The notes under the pieces are model-generated. The model ran no database searches. It worked only from the letters and a program-made list of their open reading frames with translations, and had not been told where the DNA came from. A program made the translations under genes and the position numbers. Below, one piece after another: positions 21,453 through 31,320 of a stretch of 64,000 nucleotides of DNA. Position 1 is the first letter of the stretch, and every line of letters begins with the position of its first letter. Location: contig JAKZAP010000016.1 of the NCBI GenBank assembly GCA_023053575.1, positions 19,176,030 through 19,240,029 on the forward strand. The letters are read 5' to 3'. Source of the stretch: Branchinecta lynchi (lineage: Eukaryota > Arthropoda > Branchiopoda > Anostraca > Branchinectidae).

Positions 21453-21627
21453 CGTTTCTGCTAAGATGCCGAGATCGTTGACTACTTTGAACATTTAACA
21501 GAAAATCAGAAAATCACACAAGGCTTTGGCTGTTTATAGCCTCTTTCCGTGCCCCTTCGGTTGGATGAACACAGTTTGCTAAATAACCGGTCTTCGGACC
21601 AGTAAGCTTCCACCGTACAATGGTCAG

Positions 21628-21920
21628 GGGATGATTCGAATCGGCCATTGGGACCCGGTTCGCAAATACTCAAGGTACATGCACAGACCGATTTTTCGCA
21701 GTCAGAAGCGAATTTCCTCCTCTCCGAATTTTACGATATTGATGTTGAATTGGTGTGACATTAGCTGTTTCCCACATTTGCTTAGTAGGTTGGCTATAAG
21801 AAAGGGTGTCTCCTTCGAATCGGTCATTTTGGACCCGGTGATTAGCATAGTTTTAAAGGTACGCATAGTCCAGTTTTCGGTGTCGGATGCGAATTTCTTC
21901 CTCCGTTCCGAATTTTAGAC
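21628..21920. repeat. Two-unit tandem duplication, about 180 bp
   Basis: GATTCGAATCGGCCATTGGG, ACCCGGTTCGCAAATACTC and GAAGCGAATTTCCTCC recur as CTTCGAATCGGTCATTTTGG, ACCCGGTGATTAGCATAG and GATGCGAATTTCTTCC about 180 bp later. The forward reading frame is open but looks incidental. Confidence 0.5.
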
Positions 21921-22183
21921 GCATTAAATGCAAGTTTCCCCGTAGCGACACGAGTTTCGCATGTGTATTTTTATAAATATATGGTTTGAAGCCAAGCTGA
22001 CCGTTCATTTCAAATAAAATAGAACCACGAGATTTTCGGGGATTTTTTTCCTGTTGTTATTGTGGTGGATTTTATGATTTAGTTTCGTTTTTTTTCGCCG
22101 AATCCGAAATTGTATTTATCCCTCGCACATCATCTTGGACGGGTAACTACCTGATCAAGAAAAAAAAAGAAAATCTCGTTTTT

Positions 22184-23418
22184 GGGATCCCAAAACGTAA
22201 GTGGAGGGATACCTATGACATCACAAAAGTTGTCCTTCTGTCCGTCTGTGTGCACTGTAACTCTCGAAGGGAATGAGATATTTTGATGAAACTTGGTGAT
22301 TCTTTGGGTCAAGAGTAAGGTCAAGTTCGTAGATGGGCTCTGTAGCCCTACATTTAGGGGTGAGGGAGGGGGTTTAAATTAAGGGGCACATTAAATATTT
22401 TTAAACAGATACTGTGATAGTCGATTATGGGGTAAGAAGTCATGCTGAACACGATGGTGAAAATCATTTTATCATCGGACAAGTAGTTCGCCCGGAATCC
22501 GGCCAAAACCGGAAAGTTTGTTAAAAGTAAAAGTTTTATTTGAAGTTGATTAGATGTTCGATTTAGAGGTAAGAAGACATGCTGATCACGATGGTGAAAA
22601 CCATTTTTGTGCCGGACAAGTAGTTGGCCCAGAATCCGGCCAAAACCGGAAAGTCTGTTAAAAGTAAAATTTTATTTGAAGTTGATTAGATGTTCGATTT
22701 AGGGGTAGAAGGACATGCTGAACACGACGGTGAAAACCATTTTCTCTCAGGACAAGTAGTTCGCCCGGAATCCTGCCAAAGCCGGAAAGTTTGTTAAAAG
22801 TAAAAGTTTTATTTGAAGTTGCTTAGATGTTCGATTTAGGGGTAAGAAGACATGCTGAACACTTGTGTGAAAACAATTTTCTACCCGGGCAAGTACTTTG
22901 CCCGGAGTCCGGCCAAAACCGGAAAAATTTAAAGTTTTAGTTTTAGTTGATTAGATATCCGATCTAGGGGTAAGAAGAGATGCTGAGTCCGTGTATGAAA
23001 ATCATTTTTCGCCCGGACATATAGTTCGATCGGAATCCGACTGGAGCCGGAAAATTTGTTATAAGTAAAGTTTTTATTTGAAGTTGATTAGATATTCAAT
23101 ATTGGGGAAAGAAGATACGCTGAGTTCGTTTTTGAGCTTTGTTTTTTTGCCGGACAAGTAGTTCCGGAATTCGGCTGAAACCGGGAAATTGGCAGAAGTG
23201 GCAAAAAGTTTTCGTCAAAACAGATATGACTTACAGGGGTAAACACACATGCTGAATCCATATCTGAACTTAGTTTTCTCAGATGATTAGCTATTTGGCC
23301 TTAATCTGTTTCTGAATTTTAATAGTAAAAGCGTTCAAGGAGTCTGGCGAAGACAAGACCCAATTGTATGGATCAAATATTGACTTTTTGGGATCCCATC
23401 GAAACCTTTGGTCTTGTT
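22184..23418 (+). mobile_element. Hel-B element, full length
   Basis: Starts GGGATCCCAAAACGTAAG and ends TTGGGATCCCATCG, AACCTTTGGTCTTGTT. After the start come CCGTCTGT-type sequence, GATGAAACTTGG, a CATTTAGGGGTGAGGGAGGG block, then a minisatellite of about seven units. The GGGATCCCA motif is present near both ends, inverted. It sits directly after TTTTT. No protein is encoded. The plan parallels Hel-A: palindromic start, GTCY-like microsatellite, GATGAAACTTGG, G-rich tract, core repeats, CTTGTT end. Confidence 0.8.
22429..23310. repeat. Core minisatellite of Hel-B, about 7 units of 128-137 bp
   Basis: Unit starts (GGGGTAAGAAGACATGCTGA) lie at about 22429, 22566, 22702, 22839, 22967, 23104 and 23236. 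Each unit carries GGACAAGTAGTTCGCCCGG, AATCCGGCCAAAACCGGAAA and TTTTATTTGAAGTTGATTAG. The last units are the most diverged. Confidence 0.8.
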
Positions 23419-23539
23419 CTATTTTGCATGTAGCTTTATGCTGCGAGCGATCGGAATGAATTCGGTGATAATTAATAACGATTATTTCAACGCACTTGAA
23501 TGTTGAATGCGAGCTGCGCTTTTATCTTTTCAAGACCCT

Positions 23540-24735
23540 CTTCATGCAGTCGGCGATATCGGATTTCGTCGGAAGGTCTGGAGTTTGAATGTCTTATCAA
23601 ACCGTTGGTAATTTTCTCGAATGGTTCATCAAACGCGGTGCACTTGTTTATCACGTTGGAGTAGCCAGGGGTCTCCTAACTCTCACAAAGGTGTTCGTCT
23701 ACTAGTGGTTTGGGAGTATTCCCTGAAGTAAGATTTCATCAGACGGTCTGGAGTTTAAATATTTTATCAAACCATTGGTAATTTTCTCGACTGTTAACCC
23801 AACGCTGTGCACTTGAGGTGTTTATTGGTCGACTTTAATGATGTGCTCTTTCAGATTTTGTCTCGCCATTTTTTTTCTTCTTTATCTTTCTTCTTTCTTG
23901 TTTCCTTTGGTCTCTTGTTTCCTCCCTTTTGCTACTTCTTAACCACAGATTAATTTTTTGTTTTTGTTTTTGTTTTTTTGATAAATGCAGTTATTCTGTT
24001 GATTCTTTTTTTTCTTTCTTTTACTATTTAAGAGTTAGTTTACACATTCTTGTGCTGGCTTGGCAGGATTAATTATTTTAGTTGTCGGCTTGAAACTGAA
24101 GTTGTGCATCTCATCAAAGTAGTCAGGGGTCTCCCAACTCATCCGGGATTGTGTACACCAAGGACTTGTTTGGGAGTCTCTGCGAAAGCAAGATTTCATC
24201 GGGTAGTCTGGAGTTTGAATGCCTTTTCAAACAGTTGGTTTCTCGACTGGTTTATCCAACGCTGTGCAGTTGTTTATCTCACTGACTAGGCTGGTGGCTG
24301 CTAGCTCGGGGTAAGACTGTCGGCTATGTTTCTTTAGGAATAGTCTGGAGTATACGCCGAAAGTAAGGTTCCATAGGATGGTCTCTAATTAAACGTCTTA
24401 TCGAACCGGTGGTAATTTTCTCGAATGGTTCGTCTGACACGACGCACTTGTTTATGTCTAAAGAATACAGGGGTCTCCCAGTTCATCCGAGACGAGTAGT
24501 TTTCGAGTACACTGTAAAAACTTGCAGTGTTTGGTACTGGGATTAGTCTTGCCTCTAAAAAGATAATTTTATCTCTAATTCCGATTAATTTTTATCTCAG
24601 TACAGATCAGATTAATTCCGGTAGCAAATACTGCAGTTAACTTTAATCCTTACTGGGAGAAAGTTTTTATAGTGTATACTCGGAAGTTAAAATTTGAGAC
24701 TTCTTATCCAACCGTTGGTCATTTTTTGTGCTGCA
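23540..24735. repeat. Degenerate tandem array, about 170-bp units
   Basis: The motif GGTCTGGAGTTTGAATGTC, TTATCAAACCGTTGG, AATTTTCTCGAATGG recurs at about 23574, 23744, 24205, 24379 and 24685. Spacing is about 170 bp once insertions are removed: a pyrimidine-rich stretch at about 23840-24050 and the CACTG element at 24510-24674. Confidence 0.7.
24510..24674. mobile_element. 165-bp CACTG-type MITE (animal CACTA/EnSpm-like)
   Basis: Termini CACTGTAAAAACTTGC and the complement of CACTATAAAAACTTTC (14 of 16 match), flanked by TA on both sides. Removing it with one TA restores GAGTATACTCGGAAG, which matches GAGTATACGCCGAAAG of a neighbouring array unit. Two-base duplications and CACTR ends are known for animal EnSpm/CACTA elements. 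The family assignment is inference. Confidence 0.7.
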
Positions 24736-24903
24736 GTGTCAGTTTTTATTTTTTATTTTGTACATTTGTCACGACATAGAAAGCTTTTGTGATTTTGGTT
24801 TATTTTCTTTCTTTACTGCAAGATTTCTACGGAAGATGGTAGCTATTTCAGGGTATGAGTTGTTGATGTGAGAAAAAAAATATACTATATTCTTGATGAC
24901 TAA

Positions 24904-25193
24904 GAGCCTGTTCCACCCTACTTACCATAGTACTACGCATGACGTCGCGAATCCTGGCTTTGCCGTCAAGGCTGGAAAGATTTTTCTATCCAGCAGAATA
25001 TCCTGCCATGGGCGAATCCGACCAATCACGTTACAGAGATGCGTAGTTATCACGCTTCCTATCGTGGTATGCAAATAGTTACTATTCGTTACTATTTCGA
25101 GAAGGTTAGAACGGTCAGCGTAGTAACTTTCTACGAGGTTGGAACGGAAATAGTAACTAATAGTTACTATTGTTAGATGGGTGGAACACGCTC
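24904..25193. mobile_element. M-3bp MITE copy B (TSD TAA)
   Basis: GAGCCTGTTCCACCCTAC to GGGTGGAACACGCTC, flanked by TAA at 24901-24903 and 25194-25196. At 290 bp it is the shortest of four copies. Confidence 0.8.
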
Positions 25194-25223
25194 TAACTCT
25201 TCGAGCCGATCGCCCTGTGCCTA

Positions 25224-26075
25224 GCGAAGAGCAGGAAACGTCACCGCAGCTTTCCCCAACAAACGCTGTTGAGTGCACTGTCAGAAGTTTCATAACGGAC
25301 AACAGAAGGATGCGCGGTTTCAACTGACACCACTCGGGATGTTATCTGTTGTGTTGGAAAACGTATACAGGAGTGTTGCATGAAGCTGCCCTTACTATGG
25401 CACCGCCCACCCCCCAATTGGCCATGGTACATGATCCTGCCACCTTGGATCATGAAGCTGCCACCCCTAGAAAAATCATGCAAATTCCAAGAAAACAGCA
25501 AATTTTGTTATTTGCAAAAGGTCAAGGAACCTCTCTGACCAAACAGCTGGCCTCTAACTTCACCATGTAGCAAAATACTATTTTTAGCAAAGTGGGCGAC
25601 TTCATGATCACTTGGGTGCATATATTCTTTCGTGTTTTCCAGCTTAGCCTTGAACAATTGCAAGTAAACTATGGTACCAGCAGAAAGTGAAGGTTCCAAG
25701 CTTCCTTTCAGGATACTCCACTGAATTTTATCTCAACCTTTACTCTTTTTCCCTAAGTCATTTCCCAAAAATAGGAGTTTAGGGTGGCGGCTTCACGCAG
25801 CACTCCTGTACGTGAAATGTTATGCAGAACAAGCATTGCCAGGAAGAGCCAAAAAAGCATCTACTGCATTTTGTTTGTCGTCATGACGTCGGAAAATTCA
25901 GCAGATTCTTTTTGGCGATTTTTCGGGTCTTCCTGATGGCAACATCGGAAGTATTCTAAATTACACATTTTCTGTTGAAACCGCGCATCCTTCTGTTGTC
26001 TGTTATTAAACTTCTGACAGTGTGATTGACATAGGATTTGAATCACCGTTCTTGGTGACGTTTCTCGTTCTTTCC
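25224..26075. repeat. Inverted repeat pair (about 100-bp arms) around a MITE
   Basis: Left arm about 25224-25327 (GAGCAGGAAACGTCACC, CACTGTCAGAAGTTTC, ACAACAGAAGGATGCGCGG) and right arm about 25974-26075 (CCGCGCATCCTTCTGTTG, AAACTTCTGACAGTGTG, GGTGACGTTTCTCGTTC) are complements. This is probably an older element whose middle took an insertion at 25368. Confidence 0.6.
25368..25808. mobile_element. 441-bp MITE, CAGGAGTG termini
   Basis: CAGGAGTGTTGCATGAAGC then TGCC on the left, and GGCGGCTTCACGCAGCAC then TCCTG on the right, form a TIR of 23 bp with 3 mismatches. Starting with CAG fits hAT, but flanks AACGTATA and TACGTGAA match poorly as an 8-bp duplication. Confidence 0.55.
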
Positions 26076-26290
26076 GAGCTATTTTGGGCTTGGTCATATA
26101 GAGTATTGTGAGGGAGCAGAATCATCGTTCGGGTGACGTTTCGCATTCTTAATCCAGAGCTATTTTGGACTTCGTCATATAGAGTATTGCGAGGGAGCAG
26201 AATCATCGTTCCGGTGACATTTCTCATTCTTCCCGAAGTTCACTGGCGTGTTTTGGACTTGGTCATGCAGAATATTGCGAGCGAGCAGAT
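26042..26290. repeat. Three-unit tandem repeat, about 82 bp
   Basis: CATCGTTCGGGTGACGTTTC, GAGCTATTTTGG, GTCATATAGAGTATTG and GAGGGAGCAGAAT recur at about 26042, 26123 and 26205. The last unit has CACTGGCGTGTTTTGGAC, also found near 17585. Confidence 0.65.
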
Positions 26291-26670
26291 GCTGGTCTGG
26301 GGTAGGTGTCGCACGTCGGGGTTTATAGCTGTGGCTGTGATTTAATAGCAGCTGCTTTAGCGAGGCAGGTGATGCACGCGCTGATTGGGGGTATATGTAA
26401 GTGTCTGGCAGTTTGGTCTACGGGATGATTGCGGCTTTAACCGGTACCTGGTACACCTTGAATTTTATGACAAAATAAGAAACTATTTCTCCATATTTCA
26501 GCTCAGACTTCAGAGCTACTTTGGGGTTTACTTCCCCATTTTGGAAAGAGTGAAAGGGGGAGTGTTTTGGATTAAACAAACAGAATGGGCAACCTAATCC
26601 CCCAGTGATCACCACCATAATCCACTTTTAAAAAGTTCTGCTAGGATATGTGTTTAGTTATATTGCTGAT
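26291..26670. other. Unassigned spacer
   Basis: Short overlapping frames on both strands, none with a recognisable motif. Confidence 0.3.
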
Positions 26671-26857
26671 CAAGGCTGTATCCGGGGTGGGGGGGGGGGT
26701 GAACCACCTCCACCACCCCGAAACATATAAAAATAACCCTTTTTATAGGCTTTTCCCTCTGATCTATGTCTTTTTGTTCTTTTTTGTCCGACCCACAGGA
26801 CCCCCCCCCCCCGAAAGGCGAATACCCCACCGAAATAAATTCCTGGATACGGGCCTG
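26671..26857. mobile_element. hAT-GTATCC MITE copy 1
   Basis: CAAGGCTGTATCCGGGG to CTGGATACGGGCCTG, flanked by TTGCTGAT and TTACTGAT (8 bp, one mismatch). G and C runs sit just inside each terminus. The middle AAAAGCCTATA/CATAGATCAGAGGGA segment is shared with copies at 33.95 and 34.31 kb. Confidence 0.75.
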
Positions 26858-27097
26858 TTACTGATAATAGTAGTAGTTTATTACGCTAAAGCCTTGCGGC
26901 CACCTTGAACCGTACTACACTCCTTGTGCGACATTCCCATAAAGACCAACCTTCCAAGAAAAGATTTTTATCCCAACCTCTGTACCAACCATTTTCCCTC
27001 CCCCCGTACTCCATCCCAAAAACATCCATCATTATATCTCCTAGTTCCTCGTAGTCATTCTTAGAATGTTGAATGTTTTCTAGCGCTTGCACACACA

Positions 27098-27473
27098 TTG
27101 AGGCAAAAAGATTTAAAACGTATCAGAACTTATTATTTCAAGTATTGTAAATTTCTCTTGTACCTTCCTCGACGTTATAGGAATTCCCGTATAACTGCAA
27201 CTTTTTTGCCCTCTGACCCTTGTGAAAAGTTATCTTCGATTGCCGAAGACCTTCACGTTTCTGCCCTTGACCATTTCTCCGCACTCCATCTAGGAAGAAG
27301 ATTTTTTAGACCCGATTAGTCCCTTTTCTTTTCTTCTTTTAAATGTTTATTTTTTGATCTTGTGCATTTACTACATTATTGAAAGCTCAGTGTATTTTTT
27401 TCCTTTTTTTGTTTATACTGCACTATTTCCTCTCCTTAAGTGCCTTAATAAAATCATCATCATCATCATCACA
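27098..27473 (+). pseudogene. Non-LTR retrotransposon C-terminal fragment with (ATC)n tail
   Basis: The 73-codon frame reads QKDLKRIRTYYFKYCKFLL, YLPRRYRNSRITATFLPSDP, CEKLSSIAEDLHVSALDHFS, ending GRRFFRPD and a stop. It aligns with the fragments at 343 and 21092. The 3' UTR ends GTGCCTTAATAAAATC and (ATC)n at about 27454-27470. The RT domain is absent. A Hel-B copy starts directly after the tail. Confidence 0.75.
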
Positions 27474-27475
27474 TT

Positions 27476-27970
27476 GAACAAGAGAAACAATACCAAAGGT
27501 TTCGATGGGATCCCAAAAATCTAATACTTGAGACAATTGCGATACTTGTCGAGAAAAGAAAAGAAATTAAGAAGCAAATTCAGCGTGGCTCCCTATTCGT
27601 ATAAAGAACAATCAACTTCAAGTAAAACTTCTTGTAGAAAAAAATTGGTTACAACTGGATTCTGAACGAACTACTTGTCCGATGACAAAATGGTTTTTAC
27701 CATCGTGTTCAGCCTGTCTTCTTACCCCATAATTGACGATAACATCATCTGTTTAAAAATATTTAATTTACCCCTTAATTTAAACCCCCTCCCCCACCCC
27801 TAAATGTAGGGCTACAGAGCCCATTGACGAACTCGACCTTACTCTTGACCCAAAGAGTCCTCAGACCAAGTTTTATCAAAATATCTCATTCCCTTCGAGA
27901 GTTATAGCGCGCACAGGCGGACAACTTTTGCGATGTTATAGGTATCCCTCCACTTACGTTTTGGGATCCC
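27476..27970 (-). mobile_element. Hel-B element, internally deleted, minus strand
   Basis: GGGATCCCAAAACGTAAG reads from 27970 leftward and the right end CCTTTGGTATTG, TTTCTCTTGTTC lies at about 27476-27500. Flanking TTTTT precedes the start, as in other copies. Only about one core repeat is left, giving 495 bp against 1.1-1.2 kb in full copies. Confidence 0.75.
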
Positions 27971-28265
27971 AAAAACCATCCGTTACCCTAGCTTTTCCTA
28001 GCTATTTTCTTCTTCCTCCAAGTTGTATGAAATTCGACCGTGTTTGATTATATTGATATAATTATTTAATTATATTCCTTTAAAAACCGGTGTTACACTC
28101 CTCGTCGATGAGATTTTTTGCTACCGTCCAATTTCAAAAGTGAAAGCGTCTCTTCTGTTCATTATCTTGTTCAGTACCTTAGGGATCTCTTGTGATATCT
28201 TTGTGTATAATACTGAGGCGAGGGAAGAGGGGTAATCAAGAGACTAATCCGCATGAAGCTCTTAA

Positions 28266-28360
28266 AGGACCTGTCTTACCTGCAATACTAATGCAACCTA
28301 CTTCCACAGTCACTCCATATATTTCTAAATATATATTGTCTAAATAGTGCGAGGGGTCCT
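28266..28360. mobile_element. M-TTAA MITE, 95-bp internally deleted copy
   Basis: TTAA (28262-28265), AGGACCTGTCTTACCTG to AGTGCGAGGGGTCCT, TTAA (28361-28364). Both ends and the target duplication are intact while about 275 bp of the middle is missing. Confidence 0.85.
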
Positions 28361-28379
28361 TTAACTGATGTACTTGCAA

Positions 28380-28492
28380 TCATATAAGGTTTGAAGACAA
28401 GCTGACCATTCATTTCAAATAAAACAGAAAAAACGAGATCTAACTAGCTGATCAAGAAAAAAACCCGAAAATCTCGTTTTTTCTGTTTTATT
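28380..28492. mobile_element. Small foldback element with 11-bp duplication
   Basis: Perfect 23-bp arms lie at 28417-28439 and 28471-28493, starting AAATAAAACAGAAAAAACG on the left. TGTACTTGCAA flanks the element at 28369-28379 and 28493-28503. The AAGCTGACC motif inside one end links it to FB-12. Confidence 0.65.
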
Positions 28493-28590
28493 TGTACTTG
28501 CAAGCTTTGCAGCTTTCCCTGGGATATCAGCTGACGGAACAGGTCATCCCATGTATTTAGCCCTCTCGTGACGGCCGTCGAGAGTTGAAG

Positions 28591-28772
28591 CAAGGGGGGA
28601 TCTCACCCTCTCCGTGCCGGTGGGGACCTCCGATGAGGATACCCAGCCACATCTTTCGTTGGCCTCAGCGAAGTTTCTTCCAGCCGGGCGGGGGAGCAAA
28701 GTCCTGGTTCGAGGGTCTTGCCCCACTCTCGATTTTGGTTACACCAAGTGCCGGGGAGTGGCCAACCCCTCG
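28591..28772. mobile_element. GC-rich MITE related to 13653-13762
   Basis: CAAGGGGGGATCTCACCCTC on the left and GAGTGGCCAACCCCTCG on the right resemble the CGAGGGGTTG.CACTC terminus, with TGCCGG motifs inside. The following CCTTGAAATAAGTCCAAT also follows a related sequence at 43.83 kb. Confidence 0.5.
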
Positions 28773-28859
28773 CCTTGAAATAAGTCCAATTCAGGTCGCA
28801 CTATGGCTGCGATAAAACACTGGATACAAAACTACGTTCGTTTTATAGTTAAGCAGCGT

Positions 28860-29699
28860 AAAAAGACTGACAGATCGAACTTTTAGAAAGTTTGGCTTTT
28901 ACTATAACAAATAAGGTTTCAAGGGGTTTTGGGGTCCTTCTAGTTTATGGGAGCTAACCGCTATATCCGACTATCATGGCGATAAGTTGGGCTTTACAAG
29001 ACAGTTCACTACCGACTGCCAGGCCCGTTCAGAACTCGTAAAAATGTGCAGTTTGGAGGACGATAGTTTTATCTCGCGTCTCTTTGGTCACGTGACAGTT
29101 AGATAAGTAACGAATATGGATCCCAATGGTATCGTTCGACTTGAAGATACAGCTGGCTATAATTTTGTTTTAATTAATAACAAAACTTTCATACAGAAAT
29201 CAAACCATGCAATACACCTAAGTGATGCCTCGGCACTTGATTTACTGACTTGTCCGGGATCTAATGAACATATAAGGAAGAATCCGCACACAAACGGTTA
29301 AAATTATTTATTATTTTATTGGCTAGAGAAGCCGGTCTGAAATAGTTACAACCGACATTAATATAGGGTACACAAAAATCATAAATACAATTTACAAGAA
29401 ATGTTCCGAAACAAATGCTCGGAAAAAACTTCTTATAACTGGCGATCTTTCCTCTCAGACCGACGCTCGGACGAAGGGAGGGAGGAGGTGGGAAATGAAA
29501 CAGCTGAATCACAATCGTTTGTTTACCATTTGTTATTATTTTAGTTGAATGATAAGATATGTATTTGTTATGGATTATTTGTCGTTTTACTCTAGTTTGT
29601 TTCATAAATATCGGAAAGATCGAGGACTTCCAAACCCATTTATTTATGAATGATATAGATCTGTACATAATATGTTGGCTGAAAATGTTTTATAAGCGA
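28860..29699. other. Apparently single-copy sequence
   Basis: No match to other parts of the window. It holds a CACGTG motif at about 29090 and one short open frame described separately. Confidence 0.35.
29116..29301 (+). CDS. Small hypothetical ORF or exon candidate
   Basis: A 61-codon frame starts MDPNGIVRLEDTAGYNFVLI and ends in TAA. It lies in a stretch that does not repeat elsewhere in the window, so it is not obviously transposon-derived. No known domain is recognised, and the start context (ACGAATATGG) is ordinary. Length alone does not set it apart from chance frames. Confidence 0.15.
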   Translation: MDPNGIVRLEDTAGYNFVLINNKTFIQKSNHAIHLSDASALDLLTCPGSNEHIRKNPHTNG

Positions 29700-30191
29700 A
29701 CATTGTAAGTGATTAGTCCCTCGTTCATATCGTCTTGGAGCGATGTGCTGAGTGTGTTCTGTTGCCTCTCCACTCATTGGGCATTAGAAAGAATGTTCTG
29801 TGATTGCAAGTGTGTAGCCCCCTTGTTTAAATCCTCCTCGTTTGTAGGTCCCTCAGCTGGATCTGATCCTTGTTGTATGGTCGTCAACCTCGACTGCAAG
29901 TTTCAACCCCTCCCCCTCTTGCTGACGTTCATCTGTCCTCCACATATTTGGTAAGATATTAGTTGTTCTATTAGTGTAAGTGGGTAGCTCCTCGTTTAAA
30001 TGGTGGTCAGTGAACCTGCGGGCAGGCTCATCCACCTCCACTGCAACTTCGGTCGTCCTTCTCCATTGCAACCCCCTCCTCCCTCTTGCACATGTTGTAA
30101 AAAGTTTTATGGTGCGTAGTGCATAGCCCCTAGTTTATATGGTCTTCATATGGTATCCAGGCTCTTCCACTTACCCTCTCCCCCCCCCTCC

Positions 30192-30483
30192 CAGAGGCGC
30201 TACTAGCCAAAATGTTTGGGGGGGGGGGGCACTAGCAAGGCATTTACCGGCTGGCTGGTAATTTTTACCCACTGATTTTGCGGCAAAAACGACAGTTTTG
30301 ATAAAAACCGACTGTGTTGACAAAATATCAACTGATTTTCAGAAAACCGACTGTTTTTATGAAGAAAAAAATCAACTATTTTGACAAAAAATCGCGGCGA
30401 TTCGCGCCGACTCGGTTATTTTTTACCGACTGGCCGACAACATTGGGGGCGGGGGCATCCCCCCCCCAGTCGTGACGCCCCTG
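30192..30483. mobile_element. hAT-GGCG MITE inside the array
   Basis: CAGAGGCGCTACTAGCC, AAAATGTTTGGGGGGG to CAGTCGTGACGCCCCTG. The interior has GACTGTTTTCATGAAG-like and CAACTGATTTTCAG units. Flanks are C-rich array sequence, so the 8-bp duplication cannot be judged. Confidence 0.75.
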
Positions 30484-31099
30484 CTCCCCCCCCTCCAACT
30501 CAAAGTCGAAAGGTAAAATGTTGTAGCTTTTGCAAACAGCAGACAGAGAAAATTAATTCTGTGATTGAAAGTGCGTAGTCTCTCATTTAGAGACGACTCT
30601 CATTAGAGACTACTGGCGGCTCTTCTCGGATGCTCTAAGCGCCTCTGGATGTGCAGCAGGAACTAAGGTCTAAGACAAGTCTCTCATTGATACGGTCGTA
30701 AGTGGATTTGCGCGCAATGGTCTTCCACCGCGTTTAGCCGCTCGGTTATATGAGCTTCCATTCCACTGCCCACCCCCCTGTTGTAAATGGAAGGGACAAC
30801 TTTCTGCATTTCCCAGAGTATAAAAGTAGTCTTGTCACTGGAAGTCCGTAGTCCCTCGTTTATATGATCGTCAATGGATTTGCATGCCACAATCATCCAC
30901 CTCCATTGCCCCCGCCCCCCTCCTCTTGAAGAAAGGTAAAATGTTCTGTTTTTTCCACACAAGATAAATGTGGTTTTATGATCGGAGGTGAGTAGTCCCT
31001 CGTCGACATTGTCATCAGAGGCTATGCATACCGTGGTGTTCTTGTAAAAGTATTCTTGTAAGTAGTGGTTTTAGTAGTTAGTTCAGTACGGTAATATAT

Positions 31100-31320
31100 T
31101 TTGGAGTGAATGAAAGAGAGGGTGGATGAAGAATAGATGTGCAGGATCATGGGAAATAGTTGTTTTATGAGTATTAAACAGTTGGTGAGGTTCCTCAGGG
31201 TAGCCCTAGCCCATAGGGATAGGTGCTTATAGAAGGTATTATTTTTATTTGTTTGTGCTTATTTTTCATGTATTTGCCATGGCCCTTGGCTCTTAGTGTA
31301 AATAAATCTTATCTTATCTC
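31100..31320 (+). repeat. Retroposon 3' end with (TTATC)n tail inserted in the array
   Basis: The array unit is broken between ACGGTAATAT and ATAAAATGTGTTG, which are adjacent in the sister unit at about 31620. The insert ends TTGGCTCTTAGTGTAAATAA, ATCTTATCTTATCTC, like the other non-LTR 3' ends. No coding part. Confidence 0.55.

Larger units (their letters stand above)
21978..23430. mobile_element. FB-like foldback element hosting a Hel-B insertion
   Basis: GGTTTGAAGCCAAGCTGACC, ATTTCAAATAAAATAG and ACGAGATTTTCGGGG on the left and GATCAAGAAAAA, AAAATCTCGTTTTT on the right match the small hairpin at 28380-28492. The Hel-B element begins inside the T run of its right arm. GCATGT occurs at both outer edges, which may be a remnant of a target duplication. 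Limits are approximate. Confidence 0.45.
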
